DNA from: Comamonadaceae bacterium
Lineage (GTDB): Bacteria; Pseudomonadota; Gammaproteobacteria; Burkholderiales; Burkholderiaceae_C
NCBI GenBank assembly: GCA_015999985.1
Contig: JAECRA010000001.1
Span: 97,196-161,195, forward strand
Length of the DNA: 64,000 nucleotides
Reading direction: 5' to 3'
A program made the position numbers and the translations under genes. The notes below the pieces were generated by a model that did not search any database, was not told where the DNA came from, and saw only the letters and a program-made list of their open reading frames with translations. Shown one piece after another: positions 52,532 to 61,121 of the stretch. Each line of letters opens with the position of its first letter. Positions within the stretch are counted from its first letter, which is position 1.

Positions 52532-53293
52532 TCAAAGAGTTTCATCGGCACTGCCCATGTAGGCTTCCAGAACCTGTGGGTTGCGCGAGACTTCCGCGTA
52601 GGGCCCTTCTGCAATCACCTGGCCGAACTGCAGCACGGTGATCGTGTCTGCAATGTTGCCCACCACGCCCATGTTGTGTTCCACCATGAGCACTGTCCTG
52701 TTGGCGGCCACTTTTTTGATCAACTGAGTAACCATCTCTACGTCTTCCAGGCCCATGCCCTGCGTGGGTTCGTCCAGCAGCATCAATTGCGGGTCCATGG
52801 CCAGGGTGGTGGCAATTTCCAGCGCCCGCTTGCGTCCGTAAGGTAACTCTGTGGCTTCCAGGTGCGCAAACTCGGCCAAGCCCACGAAACCAAGCAGTTC
52901 CATGCAACGCTCATCCAGCTGGCTCAGCGTTTCCTCTTTTTTCCAGAAATGAAATTCGGTACCGAGCTTTTGCTGAAGTGCCACACGGACGTTCTTCAGC
53001 ACGCTCATGTGCGGGAAAGTGGAAGAAATCTGAAACGACCTCACAACCCCACGCTTGGCGATCTGAGCGGGTTTTTCACGCGTGATGTCCTGCCCGTCGA
53101 ACAGAATCTGTCCGCGAGTGGGTTCAAGGAATTTGGTAAGCAGATTGAAGCAGGTGGTTTTACCCGCGCCATTGGGGCCGATCAGCGCATGGATGGTGCC
53201 CCTGCGCACTTGCAGATTGACGTCGCTGACGGCGACGAACCCTTTGAACTCTTTGACGAGTCCCCTGGTTTCCAAAATGATGTCTGAACTCAT
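52532..53293 (-). CDS. livG: LIV-type ABC transporter ATP-binding protein (LivG-like), second system
   Basis: ATPase of 253 aa. Walker [21 protein letters not shown] (near residue 36), Q-loop SFQISSTFPHMSVLKN, degenerate signature LPYGRKRALEIATTLAMDP as usual for LivG, Walker B LMLLDEPTQGMGLED (near 165), H-loop VEHNMGVVGN. I chose ATG 53291-53293; a TTG 15 nt upstream is in frame. First gene of the leftward transporter operon. Together with a LivF that lacks the Walker A Lys it would provide the intact ATP site. Confidence 0.92.
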   Translation of the reverse strand: MSSDIILETRGLVKEFKGFVAVSDVNLQVRRGTIHALIGPNGAGKTTCFNLLTKFLEPTRGQILFDGQDITREKPAQIAKRGVVRSFQISSTFPHMSVLKNVRVALQQKLGTEFHFWKKEETLSQLDERCMELLGFVGLAEFAHLEATELPYGRKRALEIATTLAMDPQLMLLDEPTQGMGLEDVEMVTQLIKKVAANRTVLMVEHNMGVVGNIADTITVLQFGQVIAEGPYAEVSRNPQVLEAYMGSADETL

Positions 53294-53676
53294 GCGCCCC
53301 GTCTGCAAGATTTGCGGATACTGCTGTAGACGGGCGGATTATGCGGCGGCGAACTGACCCTGCCGATTGGGGTTTTGCCGATGCGGGTTTGTACCTGAGC
53401 GGAGAATGCGAAGGCGCGGCGCGTGGGGTTTGTCCGCCTGCGGCTGACTTAGGCAATGCGAGCAAGCGGTTCGAGCGACCGCAACGACCAGCAGTCTGAT
53501 TAGCCTGTTCAGGCATCAGTCTGCACTCATCTCATCTTATTTGCTGCGTTCAGTGTGCAACGTCATTGCACTCTCATGTCGAAATTCTGACGCAAAGCCA
53601 ATGCTGCATCAGTGTTCGCCGGCCTGAATGTCACGCCGTGAAGGTGCCTCGCCGTCAATATCTCAACAAAAGAACC
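53294..53676. other. intergenic region upstream of the leftward liv operon
   Basis: 383 bp without a supported gene; must contain the livG promoter on the minus strand. I could not identify convincing -35/-10 boxes or a clear operator here, and neither the AAATATTA-type palindrome nor the AACGATC core of the island appears. Confidence 0.45.
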
Positions 53677-55587
53677 TCAAGGACGGTCCAAGGTTTCAGC
53701 CGTGGTGGCTCTCGTGCCCGTATCCGATGCGCCCCAATCGGTAGGTACGTCTGTGGGAGAGGCCGGGGTGGCTGCAGGGGAGTGAGCCTGCTCGGGACTG
53801 ACAGGGCTCTCCGGCGGGGGCTCTGGCGGATGGGAGCTATTCAATTCTTGAGCCACCTCGCGTGCTGAAGAGGGCGTGCGAGTCTTGTGAATTCCCCTTG
53901 AATCACGCAAATCCGGTGGTGTGTCCCCTACCGCCGGATGTTGCGGTGCGAAGGTCTGTGAACTGGCAAGAGGCCAATAAAGACGAAAGACGTTGGGCTG
54001 ATGGGCGAGGTCGTTCAAGATGGCGCCCTGCTCAAGTCGTGGCATCAGGGATGAGAGCAGGCGTACCTCTGTATCGTCGATGCGCCGCACAATGTGGTGA
54101 GAGGTCACATCATCAGGGTGGTTCAGACCAGCAGCTTGCAAAAGCTCCTTGAGCGCGTGCAAGGTATTGGCATGAAACTGGGCAACCCGGGGCGCTTTGT
54201 CTGCCACGACCAGGGCTTTCTGTCGCAGAGGGTCTTGAGTGGTCACGCCGGTGGGACAGCGGCCGGTGTGGCAGGTTTGGGCCTGTATGCAACCCAGGGC
54301 CATCATGTACCCACGCGCTGAATTGCACCAGTCAGCGCCCAGCGCCAGCATGCGCACCACATCAAATGCGGTGACGACCTTGCCCGCGCAGCCTAGCTTG
54401 ACACGCTCGCGCAGGCCGATGCCAATCAAGGTGTTGTGCACCAACCGCAGGCCTTCCTGTAAGGGCGTGCCCACATGGTCGACGAACTCCACCGGCGCTG
54501 CGCCCGTGCCGCCCTCCGCACCGTCGACGACGATGAAGTCAGGTGTGATGTCGGTCTCCAGCATGGCTTTGGCAATGGCAAACCATTCCCAAGGGTGGCC
54601 GATGCAGAGCTTGAGGCCTGTCGGCTTGCCACCAGAGAGCCGCCTTAGCTCCGCCAGGAAGCGGAGCAGGCCCACTGGGGTAGAGAAGGAGCTGTGCGCC
54701 GATGGCGAAATGCAGTCCACTCCCACGGGTACACCGCGGGTGGCCGCGATCTCCGGCGTGACTTTCGCGCCAGGCAGTACGCCGCCGTGGCCCGGCTTGG
54801 CTCCTTGGCTGAGCTTGAGCTCAATCATTTTCACCTGCGGTTCAAGCGCCTGCTTGGCAAAGCGCTCCGGGCTGAATTTACCGTCCGAATCACGGCAGCC
54901 GAAGTAGCCAGAGGCAATTTGCCAGATCAGATCGCCCCCGTGCAGCCGGTGGTACTGGGAGATCGAACCCTCGCCCGTGTCGTGGGCGAAGCCACCAATC
55001 TTGGCACCCTGATTCAAAGCCAGAATAGCGTTGGCCGACAGTGCGCCGAAACTCATGGCCGAGACGTTGAAAACGCTCGCACTGTAGGGCTGCGTGCAGG
55101 GCTGCGTCCCGGGATTGGGCACGCCGGGCTGACCGCCAATCCAGATGCGGAAATCGTGCGAATCGATTTTTGTCGGGCTCATGGAGTGGTTAACCCACTC
55201 ATACCCCTCTGCGCCTACATCCAGTTGCGTGCCAAAAGGCCGGTTGTCTGGTTCGCCTTTGGCACGTTGGTACACCACAGATCGCTGCGCACGCGAAAAA
55301 GGCTGCGCCTCGGTGTCGCTTTCAATGAAATACTGGCGTATTTCCGGGCGGATGAATTCCAGGGCGAAACGCATGTGCCCGAGCAAGGGGTAGTTCCGCA
55401 AGATGGCGTGCTTTGTTTGCCGCAAGTCGTACACCCCTAAGGCGACTAACAGCCCCGAGGCAAGAAACCACAGCCCTCCGCGACCGAATGCAATCATGGA
55501 GAACAGGCTCAAAATCATGACCAGCACGCACAGACCGAGCGTGCTGTAGCGTACGGTGTTGGATGCGGTCAGAGAGGGTGCGGACAT
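53677..55587 (-). CDS. FMN-binding glutamate synthase-family protein
   Basis: Protein of 636 aa: two N-terminal membrane segments (residues ~12-52), a linker, and a domain like the FMN/glutamate-synthase domain of GltB (residues ~130-500) with ISQYHRLHGGDLIWQIASGY, GAKPGHGGVLPGAKVT, VDGAEGGTGAAP and the Fe-S-like Cys region CIQAQTCHTGRCPTG. It lacks the glutaminase domain, so it is not a full glutamate synthase; the family is widespread and its reaction is not established. A Pro/Ser/Glu-rich low-complexity tail fills the last ~95 residues. ATG 55585-55587 chosen over a GTG/ATG extension to 55641. Confidence 0.87.
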   Translation of the reverse strand: MSAPSLTASNTVRYSTLGLCVLVMILSLFSMIAFGRGGLWFLASGLLVALGVYDLRQTKHAILRNYPLLGHMRFALEFIRPEIRQYFIESDTEAQPFSRAQRSVVYQRAKGEPDNRPFGTQLDVGAEGYEWVNHSMSPTKIDSHDFRIWIGGQPGVPNPGTQPCTQPYSASVFNVSAMSFGALSANAILALNQGAKIGGFAHDTGEGSISQYHRLHGGDLIWQIASGYFGCRDSDGKFSPERFAKQALEPQVKMIELKLSQGAKPGHGGVLPGAKVTPEIAATRGVPVGVDCISPSAHSSFSTPVGLLRFLAELRRLSGGKPTGLKLCIGHPWEWFAIAKAMLETDITPDFIVVDGAEGGTGAAPVEFVDHVGTPLQEGLRLVHNTLIGIGLRERVKLGCAGKVVTAFDVVRMLALGADWCNSARGYMMALGCIQAQTCHTGRCPTGVTTQDPLRQKALVVADKAPRVAQFHANTLHALKELLQAAGLNHPDDVTSHHIVRRIDDTEVRLLSSLMPRLEQGAILNDLAHQPNVFRLYWPLASSQTFAPQHPAVGDTPPDLRDSRGIHKTRTPSSAREVAQELNSSHPPEPPPESPVSPEQAHSPAATPASPTDVPTDWGASDTGTRATTAETLDRP

Positions 55588-55794
55588 AGCGGGCTTTCCG
55601 GGTGCGTTCAACGTGGCCGCGCCCAGAGCTGGCCGCGCCAAGCCAGCGAGAGGCCTTGCGACCTTGCTAGCGAAATGAAGACCATCATACGTGGAGCTTA
55701 TGAACCTTTTTGAAGGACATCCGCTCGCTGTTCGCGCGCATGCTTTCAGCGCAAGCGCCCTATGGGTGATTCCGAGGTCGGCGCCTTGCAGCCG

Positions 55795-56298
55795 TTACAG
55801 GGCTTTCGGAAGGGCCGATTCAGCAGGCAGTCTGGCTACCAGTCCGCTCAATGCATGCTGCACAGTGGCAGACCTGACGGCAGCGCGGTCGCCATCGAAC
55901 CTCTTGCATTCGCTGGCGGTCTCTCCATGGACGCACCACGCAAACCAGACTGTCCCAACCGGCTTCTCAGCGCTGCCACCGCCAGGCCCCGCCACACCTG
56001 TCACCGCGATGCTGACCTGAGCTCTCGAACGAGCCAGCGCTCCTTCAGCCATGGCGCGAGCGACCGCCTCGCTCACCGCACCTTCCTGATCGATCAAAGT
56101 CATTGGAATCGCCAGCAAGTCGGATTTGGCTTGATTGCTATAGGTCACAAAGCCACGGTCAAACCAGTCAGACGAACCCGCAAGATCTGTGCAGGCCCCC
56201 GAGATCAGGCCTCCAGTACAGCTCTCGGCAGTGCAAAGCTGCCAACCCCGTGCACGAAGGTCTGCAGCCAAAGCTTGAACGGTCTCATTCATATCCAT
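55795..56298 (-). CDS. pncC: CinA-type nicotinamide-nucleotide amidohydrolase PncC
   Basis: Enzyme of 167 aa that deamidates nicotinamide mononucleotide to nicotinate mononucleotide in NAD salvage; homologous to the C-terminal CinA domain. Motifs: CTAESCTGGLISGACTD (near residue 22-38), GFVTYSNQAKSDLL (near 49), and SIAVTGVAGPGGGSAEKPVGTVWFAW (near 96-121). ATG 56296-56298; the ATG at 56292 is better spaced from the AAGGA site and may be the real start. Probably downstream of pgpA in the same transcript as in other Burkholderiales (thiL-pgpA-pncC order), but a 215-bp repeat region separates them here. Confidence 0.92.
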   Translation of the reverse strand: MDMNETVQALAADLRARGWQLCTAESCTGGLISGACTDLAGSSDWFDRGFVTYSNQAKSDLLAIPMTLIDQEGAVSEAVARAMAEGALARSRAQVSIAVTGVAGPGGGSAEKPVGTVWFAWCVHGETASECKRFDGDRAAVRSATVQHALSGLVARLPAESALPKAL

Positions 56299-56361
56299 AT
56301 TCCTTCGTCACGGGGCCTTGATCGCAACCCCAGTTCCGCGTGTCGCTCCGGGCTCAAGCAG

Positions 56362-56446
56362 ATCCCTTTCCCTCTCCCTCTCCCTCTCCCGCTTGCGGGC
56401 GCCCGGCTAGGGGAGAGGGTAGGGGGGGGGCCGGCCAACCGGTGAG
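56362..56446. repeat. CCCTCT simple repeat and hairpin element
   Basis: A CCCTTT/CCCTCT hexamer tract (about 56364-56390) leads into an inverted repeat CCCTCTCCC (56382-56390) / GGGAGAGGG (56411-56419) with a 20-nt loop, then a G-run and a small CCGG-CCAA-CCGG hairpin (56431-56442). The arms are the same as those at 23589-23610, so both belong to one intergenic hairpin repeat family. It lies between pgpA and pncC. Confidence 0.75.
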
Positions 56447-56513
56447 GGTCCGCAGCGTCTGCAGGCCCTAAGACCTCTCATGTCCCGCTGCATATCTCGA
56501 TGATCTCAGCTCT

Positions 56514-57155
56514 TCACCAAGCCCGCCACGCGGCCATCACCATCAAAGTGCAAAAGGCCGCCACCAGATCATCCCAAACAATTCCGAACCCACCGCGCCA
56601 GCCCGTCGCACCGTGAAAAAGCCGATCAGCCCAGCCCACAGGCCCTCGTTTAACAGCATCAAAGAATCTGAACAGAATAAACGCCACCAATTGCGTCCAA
56701 AGCCCGGCAGGAAGCACCAGCCAAAGCACGATCCAGAACGCAATGATTTCATCCACCACAATGGCACTAGGGTCGGCAATGCGCAGATTCCGGGCTGTGA
56801 CCGTAGAAGCCCACCAGGCCGCCGCCAGACCCGCGATGATCACCAAACCCTGCTCCGCGGGGGTGGTAAGCCATTGAGACAGGACCAGCCATGCGAGCCA
56901 ACCCCACAAGGTGCCGGCAGTACCAGGTGCAATAGGCGAGAGGCCAGAGCCGAAGCCAAACGCAATCCAGTGAGCCGGGTGCCCACGCATGAACCGAGCG
57001 TTGGGCCGCACGGCGCCTGCGGGCCTGGGCACAGGCGAAGTGGAAAGTGGTTCGAGTCTGATGGGCTCGGGCGCAGCAGATGCCTGGGGTGCAGGTCTTG
57101 AGGCGTGCGCTTGCACGTCGGTCACGTCGTCACGGGGGGCATCAGCCAGGCTCAT
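56514..57155 (-). CDS. pgpA: phosphatidylglycerophosphatase A
   Basis: Inner-membrane enzyme dephosphorylating phosphatidylglycerol phosphate to phosphatidylglycerol. 213 aa from ATG 57153-57155 (in-frame GTG at 57179 is an alternative). The first ~55 residues are a Pro/Ala-rich extension not in E. coli PgpA; the conserved domain runs from AFGFGSGLSPIAPGTAGTLWGW (near residue 68) through RIADPSAIVVDEIIAFW (near 125) to RFFDAVKRGPVGWADR (near 165) and the final hydrophobic segment. Normally adjacent to thiL; here GST and ParB-like genes lie between. Confidence 0.93.
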   Translation of the reverse strand: MSLADAPRDDVTDVQAHASRPAPQASAAPEPIRLEPLSTSPVPRPAGAVRPNARFMRGHPAHWIAFGFGSGLSPIAPGTAGTLWGWLAWLVLSQWLTTPAEQGLVIIAGLAAAWWASTVTARNLRIADPSAIVVDEIIAFWIVLWLVLPAGLWTQLVAFILFRFFDAVKRGPVGWADRLFHGATGWRGGFGIVWDDLVAAFCTLMVMAAWRAW

Positions 57156-57212
57156 GGAGATTAGGGCGCGTGTTATCACACCCTGGAAAGCAATCGCAAG
57201 CCCTCCATGCTA

Positions 57213-57857
57213 TCAGCGAGTGTCCCTAGTGCCAGAGCCTTCCTGATTCGCAGCTATCAGGGCGTCGTCTATTTCATCCGCCCGCAGAGCTGCTGGCCGG
57301 CCCCGATGCAAGCTGGAAAATTGCTTGAAAGCCGGGCGTGGATCCAGAAGTTTGAACTCCATATACCAGGTCAAAGAAGCTGCTACCAGCAAGTCAACGG
57401 CCGTAAAGTGCTCGCCAGCAAGATGCTCGCGGTCTTTCAATGCGCCTTCCAGCGTCCCCAGCAGATCCTCTTCAGTGCCGAATCCGGCCATGCGAGGATC
57501 TGGCAATACGGCTTTGGCAGCCTTGGCCACCATCAGTTGCTCCAGTGGCCCCATGAAGCTGATCCACCGGTAGTAAGGGCCGCGTGCGGCGCTGCCCACC
57601 GGAGGAGAGAGTTGCTTGCCTGGCACGAGATCGGCCAGATACATGGCGATGGCGGCGTTTTCAGTGACCACCGTTTCGCCGTGCTTGATGGCCGGCACCT
57701 TGCCCATGGGATTGATGGCACGGTATTCAGGCGCCTTCATCGTGGTGCCGTATTCGAGCAGCACGGTTTCATAGGGCAGCCCAGTTTCCTCCAACATCCA
57801 GCGGGCAACCCGGCCACGTGACATGGGGTGGGTATAGAACGTGAGAGAGGCGTTCAC
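57213..57857 (-). CDS. glutathione S-transferase family protein
   Basis: Cytosolic GST-like protein of 214 aa: thioredoxin-fold domain (residues 1-~80; TFYTHPMSRGRVARWMLEE at the start, with Ser13 in the position of the catalytic Ser/Tyr, and HGETVVTENAAIAMYLADL near 58-76, the glutathione gamma-Glu motif) and an all-helical C-terminal domain. Start codon is GTG 57855-57857 with a strong SD (AAGGAG). Substrate unknown. It sits between pgpA and the ParB-like gene on the same strand. Confidence 0.9.
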   Translation of the reverse strand: MNASLTFYTHPMSRGRVARWMLEETGLPYETVLLEYGTTMKAPEYRAINPMGKVPAIKHGETVVTENAAIAMYLADLVPGKQLSPPVGSAARGPYYRWISFMGPLEQLMVAKAAKAVLPDPRMAGFGTEEDLLGTLEGALKDREHLAGEHFTAVDLLVAASLTWYMEFKLLDPRPAFKQFSSLHRGRPAALRADEIDDALIAANQEGSGTRDTR

Positions 57858-58026
57858 GGGGTTCTCCTTTTCGGTGAATTATGCAATCCCGAATCGGCAT
57901 GGTCCACTTCTGGCTGATAGAGCCGCTTCGGCGGCCCCTACTTGCTCCGCTCAATTGGGTTTACAAGGTCCAAAGCAGCGCAAGCTGGCTCCCGCCGGAC
58001 AGAATCAAGCAGTCCGGTGCCGAGCA

Positions 58027-58914
58027 TCAGTCGGCGTCGCTGTGGCTGAGCTGGGCCTGCAGTTGTGCGATGCGCGCGCGCAGGCTGGCGTTCTCGGATT
58101 CCAGCTCGTGAACACGGGCCAGCAGGCTGTCGACGCTGTGTTCCTCCGAGGTCGCTGCGGCTTCATCGCCCGATCCCGTGTCTTCTGGTTTGGGCTTGCG
58201 TTTGGCCTCACGTACCCGTTTGGCAGCCTGGCGCAATTCCTTGGCGCCGCCATGGGCAGCTTGCGCTTGTTCCTCGGTGGGCAGGCTGGCGACCATGGCG
58301 GCAGTGCTGAGCGTGATGTCGCCCGCCCTGACGGCCGCCACCACCTCGGGTGCAGCCTGGCTCTGGATGGCCTCGATCATGCGCACCTGGGTGCTGCTGA
58401 GGCGCGCGGCCTTGGCCAGGGCCTCACGGCTGTTCAGCAACTGCGTGTCAGCGGGGGCGGTGGTGATGCCGGTGGGGGGCGTGGGTTCGGGGCTGGCCTC
58501 GTGCGTTGAAGCGCTGCCGTCCCCATCCACGTCAAAGGGAGGGCCACCGGCTGGGCTGGCGGACGTCTCAGCCGCGGGTGCAGTTTTCAGGCGTGTTTCC
58601 AGAATGTCGCGCTTGCGCAGCGCGAGCACGCCGCGTTGAAAGTCCGAAATGCTGCGCCGGCCCAGGTGCTGGTCAATCATCCACAGATGCACGTCTTCCA
58701 GCGTCTGGAATTGGAGCGCCTGTACGGTGGAGAAAGGCAAACCATGTTTCTGGCAGATACCGTAGCGGTTGTGCCCGTCGATCAGCAGATCACCCCAGAG
58801 TACCAGTGCATCGCGGCAACCTTCGGCCAGGATGCTGCGCTCCAGCGCGCTGTATTCGTCTGGGGTAAGAGGGTCGATATAGGCTTTGAGGTCTTCCTTG
58901 ACAACGATATCCAT
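58027..58914 (-). CDS. ParB-like DNA-binding protein
   Basis: Protein of 295 aa resembling ParB/RepB proteins. Residues 1-~85 carry a ParB-type N-terminal domain (DEYSALERSILAEG ... LLIDGHNRYGICQKHGL, where typical ParB has DGhhRyxa); the usual CTPase GERRxRA box is reduced to DGHNRYGI. A helical segment with LNSREALAKAARLSSTQVRMIEAI (residues ~160-185) may be the HTH. The C-terminus (HSVDSLLARVHELESENASLRARIAQLQAQL) is a heptad-like coiled coil. No ParA gene or parS site is visible. Chromosomal ParB is elsewhere, so this is an accessory paralogue. ATG 58912-58914 chosen. Confidence 0.75.
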   Translation of the reverse strand: MDIVVKEDLKAYIDPLTPDEYSALERSILAEGCRDALVLWGDLLIDGHNRYGICQKHGLPFSTVQALQFQTLEDVHLWMIDQHLGRRSISDFQRGVLALRKRDILETRLKTAPAAETSASPAGGPPFDVDGDGSASTHEASPEPTPPTGITTAPADTQLLNSREALAKAARLSSTQVRMIEAIQSQAAPEVVAAVRAGDITLSTAAMVASLPTEEQAQAAHGGAKELRQAAKRVREAKRKPKPEDTGSGDEAAATSEEHSVDSLLARVHELESENASLRARIAQLQAQLSHSDAD

Positions 58915-59115
58915 GAGCAATAAATCAGGCGCGAGAGGGTGATGGGCGAACCGCCGAGGCCGAGCCCGGCAGGCGCGGGCTGGAGAAACGAAAGGGCGCG
59001 ATTCTACGCGTGCGGTGTGCGGGCGCGGCGGGTGAGGCCTTTCAGTATCACCGTGCGGTCTTCGCCTTTTGCGGGCTGGGTTCCCTGCGGGGAAAGAAGG
59101 GGCTCCTAGTCTGGA

Positions 59116-60117
59116 CTAGCCGAAGTGGTCGAAGGCGCTTGCTTTCAGTGGCGTGGGTTGACCGTTCGCGTCGATGAGACGCAGGCCTGGCTGCTCCACG
59201 ATTCGACCGACGCGGGTGACCGGGGTGGTCGCACGCTCGGCGGCTGACCGCACGGCACGGCGGGCGGCCGCGGGTGCGGTAAAGACAAGCTCGTAATCGT
59301 CGCCGCCGGTGAGCGCCAACTGGAGTAGGGTCTCTGAATGGAAACGACCTCCTGCGAGCGAGGGAAAAGCGCCAGCGGCCGTCAGATGAGCCCCCATGCT
59401 GGCTTCGATCTCCGCTCCGACCGAGCTGGCCTTCAAGATGTGTCCCAGATCACCCGCCAGACCGTCGCTCACGTCCGCGCAGGCGCTGGCCATGCCACGC
59501 AGTGCTACGCCGAGGGCCAGGCGCGGGGTGGGGCGTTCCAGCCGTGGGCGCGCAGCAGCCATCACGTCGGGCGGTAGCGTCCATTCGCCACGAAGGGCGC
59601 CCAAGGCGAGGCGCGCATCGCCCAGCGTGCCACTGACCCAAATGTCGTCACCTGCATGGGCACCGTCGCGCCTCAAGGCCTGTCCGACGGGTAACTGACC
59701 AAACACCGTGATACACAAGTTGAGTGGCCCCGCAGTGGTGTCGCCCCCGATGAGGGGGCAGTGGTGCGCGTTGGCCAGAGCCAGCAAACCGCCAGAAAAT
59801 CCCGCCAGCCACTGTTCATCGCGCGCCCGTTCAGCAGGCAGAGACAGGGCCAGCGTGAAACCCATGGGATCAGCGCCCATGGCGGCCAGGTCGCTCAGAT
59901 TGACGGCCAGAGCCTTGTGTCCCAGTGCCAAGGGGTCGACATCGGCAAAGAAATGGCGCCCTTCGACCAACATGTCGGTGCTGACCGCTATCTGCATACC
60001 GGCAGATGGCTGTAGCAACGCGCAATCGTCACCGATTCCCAATGCAACCGTGCTTGTCGCAGACGTGGATTGAGCGGGAGTTTTGAAAAATCGCTCTATC
60101 AGTTCAAACTCGCCCAT
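59116..60117 (-). CDS. thiL: thiamine-monophosphate kinase
   Basis: ATP-dependent kinase of 333 aa making thiamine diphosphate from thiamine monophosphate. PurM-like fold motifs: GEFELIERFF at the N-terminus, LGIGDDCALL (near residue 26, Mg/ATP loop), STDMLVEGRHFF (near 45), GGDTTAGPLNLCITVFG (near 124-140), VSGTLGDARLALGAL, DVSDGLAGDLGHIL (near 217) and GGDDYELVFTAP (near 274). The gene is complete and of normal length. 35 bp downstream of the C26 amidotransferase gene, so probably in its transcript. Confidence 0.96.
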   Translation of the reverse strand: MGEFELIERFFKTPAQSTSATSTVALGIGDDCALLQPSAGMQIAVSTDMLVEGRHFFADVDPLALGHKALAVNLSDLAAMGADPMGFTLALSLPAERARDEQWLAGFSGGLLALANAHHCPLIGGDTTAGPLNLCITVFGQLPVGQALRRDGAHAGDDIWVSGTLGDARLALGALRGEWTLPPDVMAAARPRLERPTPRLALGVALRGMASACADVSDGLAGDLGHILKASSVGAEIEASMGAHLTAAGAFPSLAGGRFHSETLLQLALTGGDDYELVFTAPAAARRAVRSAAERATTPVTRVGRIVEQPGLRLIDANGQPTPLKASAFDHFG

Positions 60118-60152
60118 TTCCGTGGCTGCCCCTTCATCCCTTGAATCCGCCT

Positions 60153-60989
60153 TTAGCGGATTCTTTCGCGAACATAGGCCATGCTGTCTGTGAAGCGCCG
60201 CATATGGCCGGCGCGGCGCGCAGCTGCCTTCAAAAAGGCCAGCATCAAGGGGCCGCTGTCGAGTATTCCCGGCAGACCGTCTTCAGATCCGCCCATGTGA
60301 AACTCAGGGTGCCACTGCACACCCATGACAAAAGGCTTTCCCGTGTGCCGAATCGCTTCCGGCACCAAATCAATGGGGCTGCGCGCTTCCAGTACCAGGC
60401 CCTGTCCCAGACGGTCAACGCACTGATGGTGAATGCTGGTGACGCGCTGAGGTTCGTAGCCGTAGATGTCAGAAAGCCTGGAGCCCGGCTGGAAATGGAC
60501 TTCATGGGTCAAGCGGTCGTAATCGCGCTCATCCTGGTGCCTGATGGCTCCTGGCCACTGAGTGGGAATATCCTGGATGAGTGTGCCGCCAAAGTAAACA
60601 TTCAACAGTTGCGCTCCACGGCAGATACCCAGTACCGGCTTGTCAGCGTCGATAAAGCCGCGCAGAAGATCCAGCTCGTACTCGTCGCGTATCGGGTCGC
60701 TGTCGGTACTTTCCTTCCAGGGTTTGGCGCCGTAGGTTTCGGCACAGATATCAATCCCGCCCTGAAGCACCAGTCCATCCAGGCTTTCCACCAGATCGCC
60801 TAGCGGTGCGTTTCGGCGCTTGCGGGGTACTTGCTCGTCAAGGAAGGGGATCATGAAGGCCACCACGCCGTGGGACATGATCCACTGAGCCATATTGCTT
60901 TCCAGGAACTGCAGCCGTTTGAGTGGCAAGCCCAGGCCAGGAGGAGGGCTGTGCAGCAGGCGGGCGGAAATGCCAATGCGAAGGGTCAT
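60153..60989 (-). CDS. class I glutamine amidotransferase/gamma-Glu hydrolase family (PuuD-like, peptidase C26)
   Basis: Protein of 278 aa. The nucleophile elbow is PVLGICRGAQLLNVYFGG (Cys near residue 123), preceded by VLQGGIDICAE (oxyanion region near 74) and followed by the His-Glu pair in VMGVQWHPEFH (near 228). PuuD-type members hydrolyse gamma-glutamyl-GABA in putrescine use; others cleave related gamma-glutamyl compounds. The adjacent YbdK-type ligase makes a gamma-glutamyl-like amide bond, which hints at a shared substrate class. Upstream gap of 132 bp from the ligase gene. Confidence 0.9.
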   Translation of the reverse strand: MTLRIGISARLLHSPPPGLGLPLKRLQFLESNMAQWIMSHGVVAFMIPFLDEQVPRKRRNAPLGDLVESLDGLVLQGGIDICAETYGAKPWKESTDSDPIRDEYELDLLRGFIDADKPVLGICRGAQLLNVYFGGTLIQDIPTQWPGAIRHQDERDYDRLTHEVHFQPGSRLSDIYGYEPQRVTSIHHQCVDRLGQGLVLEARSPIDLVPEAIRHTGKPFVMGVQWHPEFHMGGSEDGLPGILDSGPLMLAFLKAAARRAGHMRRFTDSMAYVRERIR

Positions 60990-61121
60990 TTTTATAGTGA
61001 GCGTTCAGCAGTCGGTAATAGGCGAGGGGTTCTTGTAGAGATTCCCCAGATGCCATTTTCGCGCCAAACGTTTAAAGGACAGAACTCGTACGATCGTTTT
61101 CTGCCACATAACGTTCCATTT

